5,406 nt of DNA, from contig WTAG01000475.1 in the NCBI GenBank assembly GCA_013139755.1, forward strand, positions 1-5,406. The letters are read 5' to 3'. Positions 4,691 through 5,406 of the stretch are shown here, piece by piece. The notes under the pieces are model-generated. The model made no database searches. It was not told where the DNA came from and worked only from the letters and a program-made list of their open reading frames with translations. The first letter of the stretch is position 1. Each line of letters begins with the position of its first letter. Origin of the DNA: Methylomarinum sp. GTDB taxonomy: Bacteria; Pseudomonadota; Gammaproteobacteria; Methylococcales; Methylomonadaceae. A program made the translations under genes and the position numbers.

Positions 4691-5406
4691 TTAAATAATT
4701 TCCACCCGGTTTCTGCCATTATGTTTCGCCCGGTATAAAGCCTCATCAGCTTCTTTAATAACATTGTTTAAAGATGTTATTTCTTCACCATTTCTACAGC
4801 ATACTCCAATAGAAAGTGTGGTTGGGATAAGTGCTCCCTCAAAGGAAAAGTCAAATTGCTCGACTTTTTGTCTGATTCTTTCTGCTAACTTACTGACTGC
4901 ATTAATATCAGTATTGTGTAATAACATGATAAATTCTTCGCCGCCGTAGCGTGCCAACATGTCGTCTTTGCGCATTTCCCCTTGTAAAATAATCGCCAGA
5001 TCTTTCAATACCTGGTCACCTGCGGGATGACCAAAATTGTCGTTAATTTTCTTAAAAAAATCGACATCGCACATGATAATAGCCAAATTATCATTATTTA
5101 GTTTGCAAACAGATACTTTCTCTCCTGCTTGTAATATAAAGGCACGTCGATTAGATATATTGGTTAATGCATCGGTATTTGCAGCTTGATATAAAGCATG
5201 TTCAGACTCAACTTCATTTGCTTTTTTATATTCGATTTTCATAACCGTACTCCCGACCCTAATTCTTGAAGTCGATTCAATCACTTGTCTTTCAATCCGA
5301 ATATCATTTACATAACAGCCATTGGTTGATTGATAATCTTCAAGAATAATGCAATCAGGATAAATAATGAATGCACCATGTTTACGGGAAATTTTTGCAT
5401 CTACAA
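4691..5406 (-). CDS. FHA-GGDEF diguanylate cyclase (N-terminus outside window)
   Basis: The frame is open from the right edge to TAA at 4691-4693; 237 residues are visible. Visible residues ~1-58 are the later part of a forkhead-associated domain: SRKHG (6-10), DYQSTNGCYVND (23-34) and a closing strand VGSTVMKIEY, the usual phosphothreonine-binding pattern. A short helical linker leads to a GGDEF domain (~75-237) with TDALTNISNRRAF, DVDFFKKINDNFGH, and GGEEF at 154-158 (4931-4945), ending RAKHNGRNRVEII. The motif should be active, making cyclic di-GMP from two GTP. RKDD (145-148), five residues before GGEEF, is an intact RxxD inhibitory site, implying product feedback. Output is probably set by the FHA domain binding a phosphorylated partner. 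The GTG at 5284 is internal, not the start. RAYT tail C abuts the stop, but the domain end looks complete. Confidence 0.93.
   Translation of the reverse strand, partial: VDAKISRKHGAFIIYPDCIILEDYQSTNGCYVNDIRIERQVIESTSRIRVGSTVMKIEYKKANEVESEHALYQAANTDALTNISNRRAFILQAGEKVSVCKLNNDNLAIIMCDVDFFKKINDNFGHPAGDQVLKDLAIILQGEMRKDDMLARYGGEEFIMLLHNTDINAVSKLAERIRQKVEQFDFSFEGALIPTTLSIGVCCRNGEEITSLNNVIKEADEALYRAKHNGRNRVEII

Overview
The window is AT-rich DNA that looks like an accessory, transposon-scarred part of a gammaproteobacterial chromosome. That assignment is an inference from the protein types (RAYT-like transposases, an FHA-GGDEF cyclase, a Na/Pi cotransporter with a PhoU-like tail); there is no rRNA or other taxonomic marker. 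No complete transposase, tRNA, rRNA or CRISPR array is present.

Positions 1-1020 (plus strand) are a tangle of broken REP-associated tyrosine transposase (RAYT, IS200-like Y1 family) pieces. Two types, called A and B here, keep only the C-terminal helix-turn-helix tail and the element's right end. One A copy (259-683) is a mini-element bounded by 25-bp inverted repeats (24/25 match). It joins the first ~25 codons of a RAYT directly to its C-terminal tail, so the catalytic core is gone. An A-tail/B-start segment occurs twice (1-247 and 598-843), identical except for one T. Copy 1 keeps the original B frame and copy 2 is frameshifted.

Positions 1021-2042 have no long gene. On the minus strand they hold a good intrinsic terminator (1089-1117), a probable frameshifted gene remnant ending 17 nt before it (1135-1378), and a 35-residue lipoprotein gene (1408-1515) with a recognisable promoter. 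There is also a 94-bp inverted-repeat unit flanked by TTAT direct repeats (1574-1667), whose edge supplies the lipoprotein's -35 box. The remainder (1668-2042) shows nothing I can support.

Positions 2043-4127 (minus strand) are a likely two-gene operon: a 601-residue Na+/phosphate cotransporter with a PhoU-like C-terminal domain, then, 15 nt downstream, an 87-residue lysine-rich coiled-coil protein of unknown function. The 316-nt gap upstream (4128-4443) holds a 15-bp dyad and a weak minus-strand terminator.

Positions 4441-5406 (minus strand) hold the 3' part of a diguanylate cyclase gene. Its reading frame runs off the right edge and includes most of an FHA domain, followed by an intact GGEEF domain with an inhibitory site. 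A third type of RAYT tail (C) abuts its stop codon. The window thus samples three diverged RAYT families, each reduced to the same C-terminal module plus a TGACC-type end.
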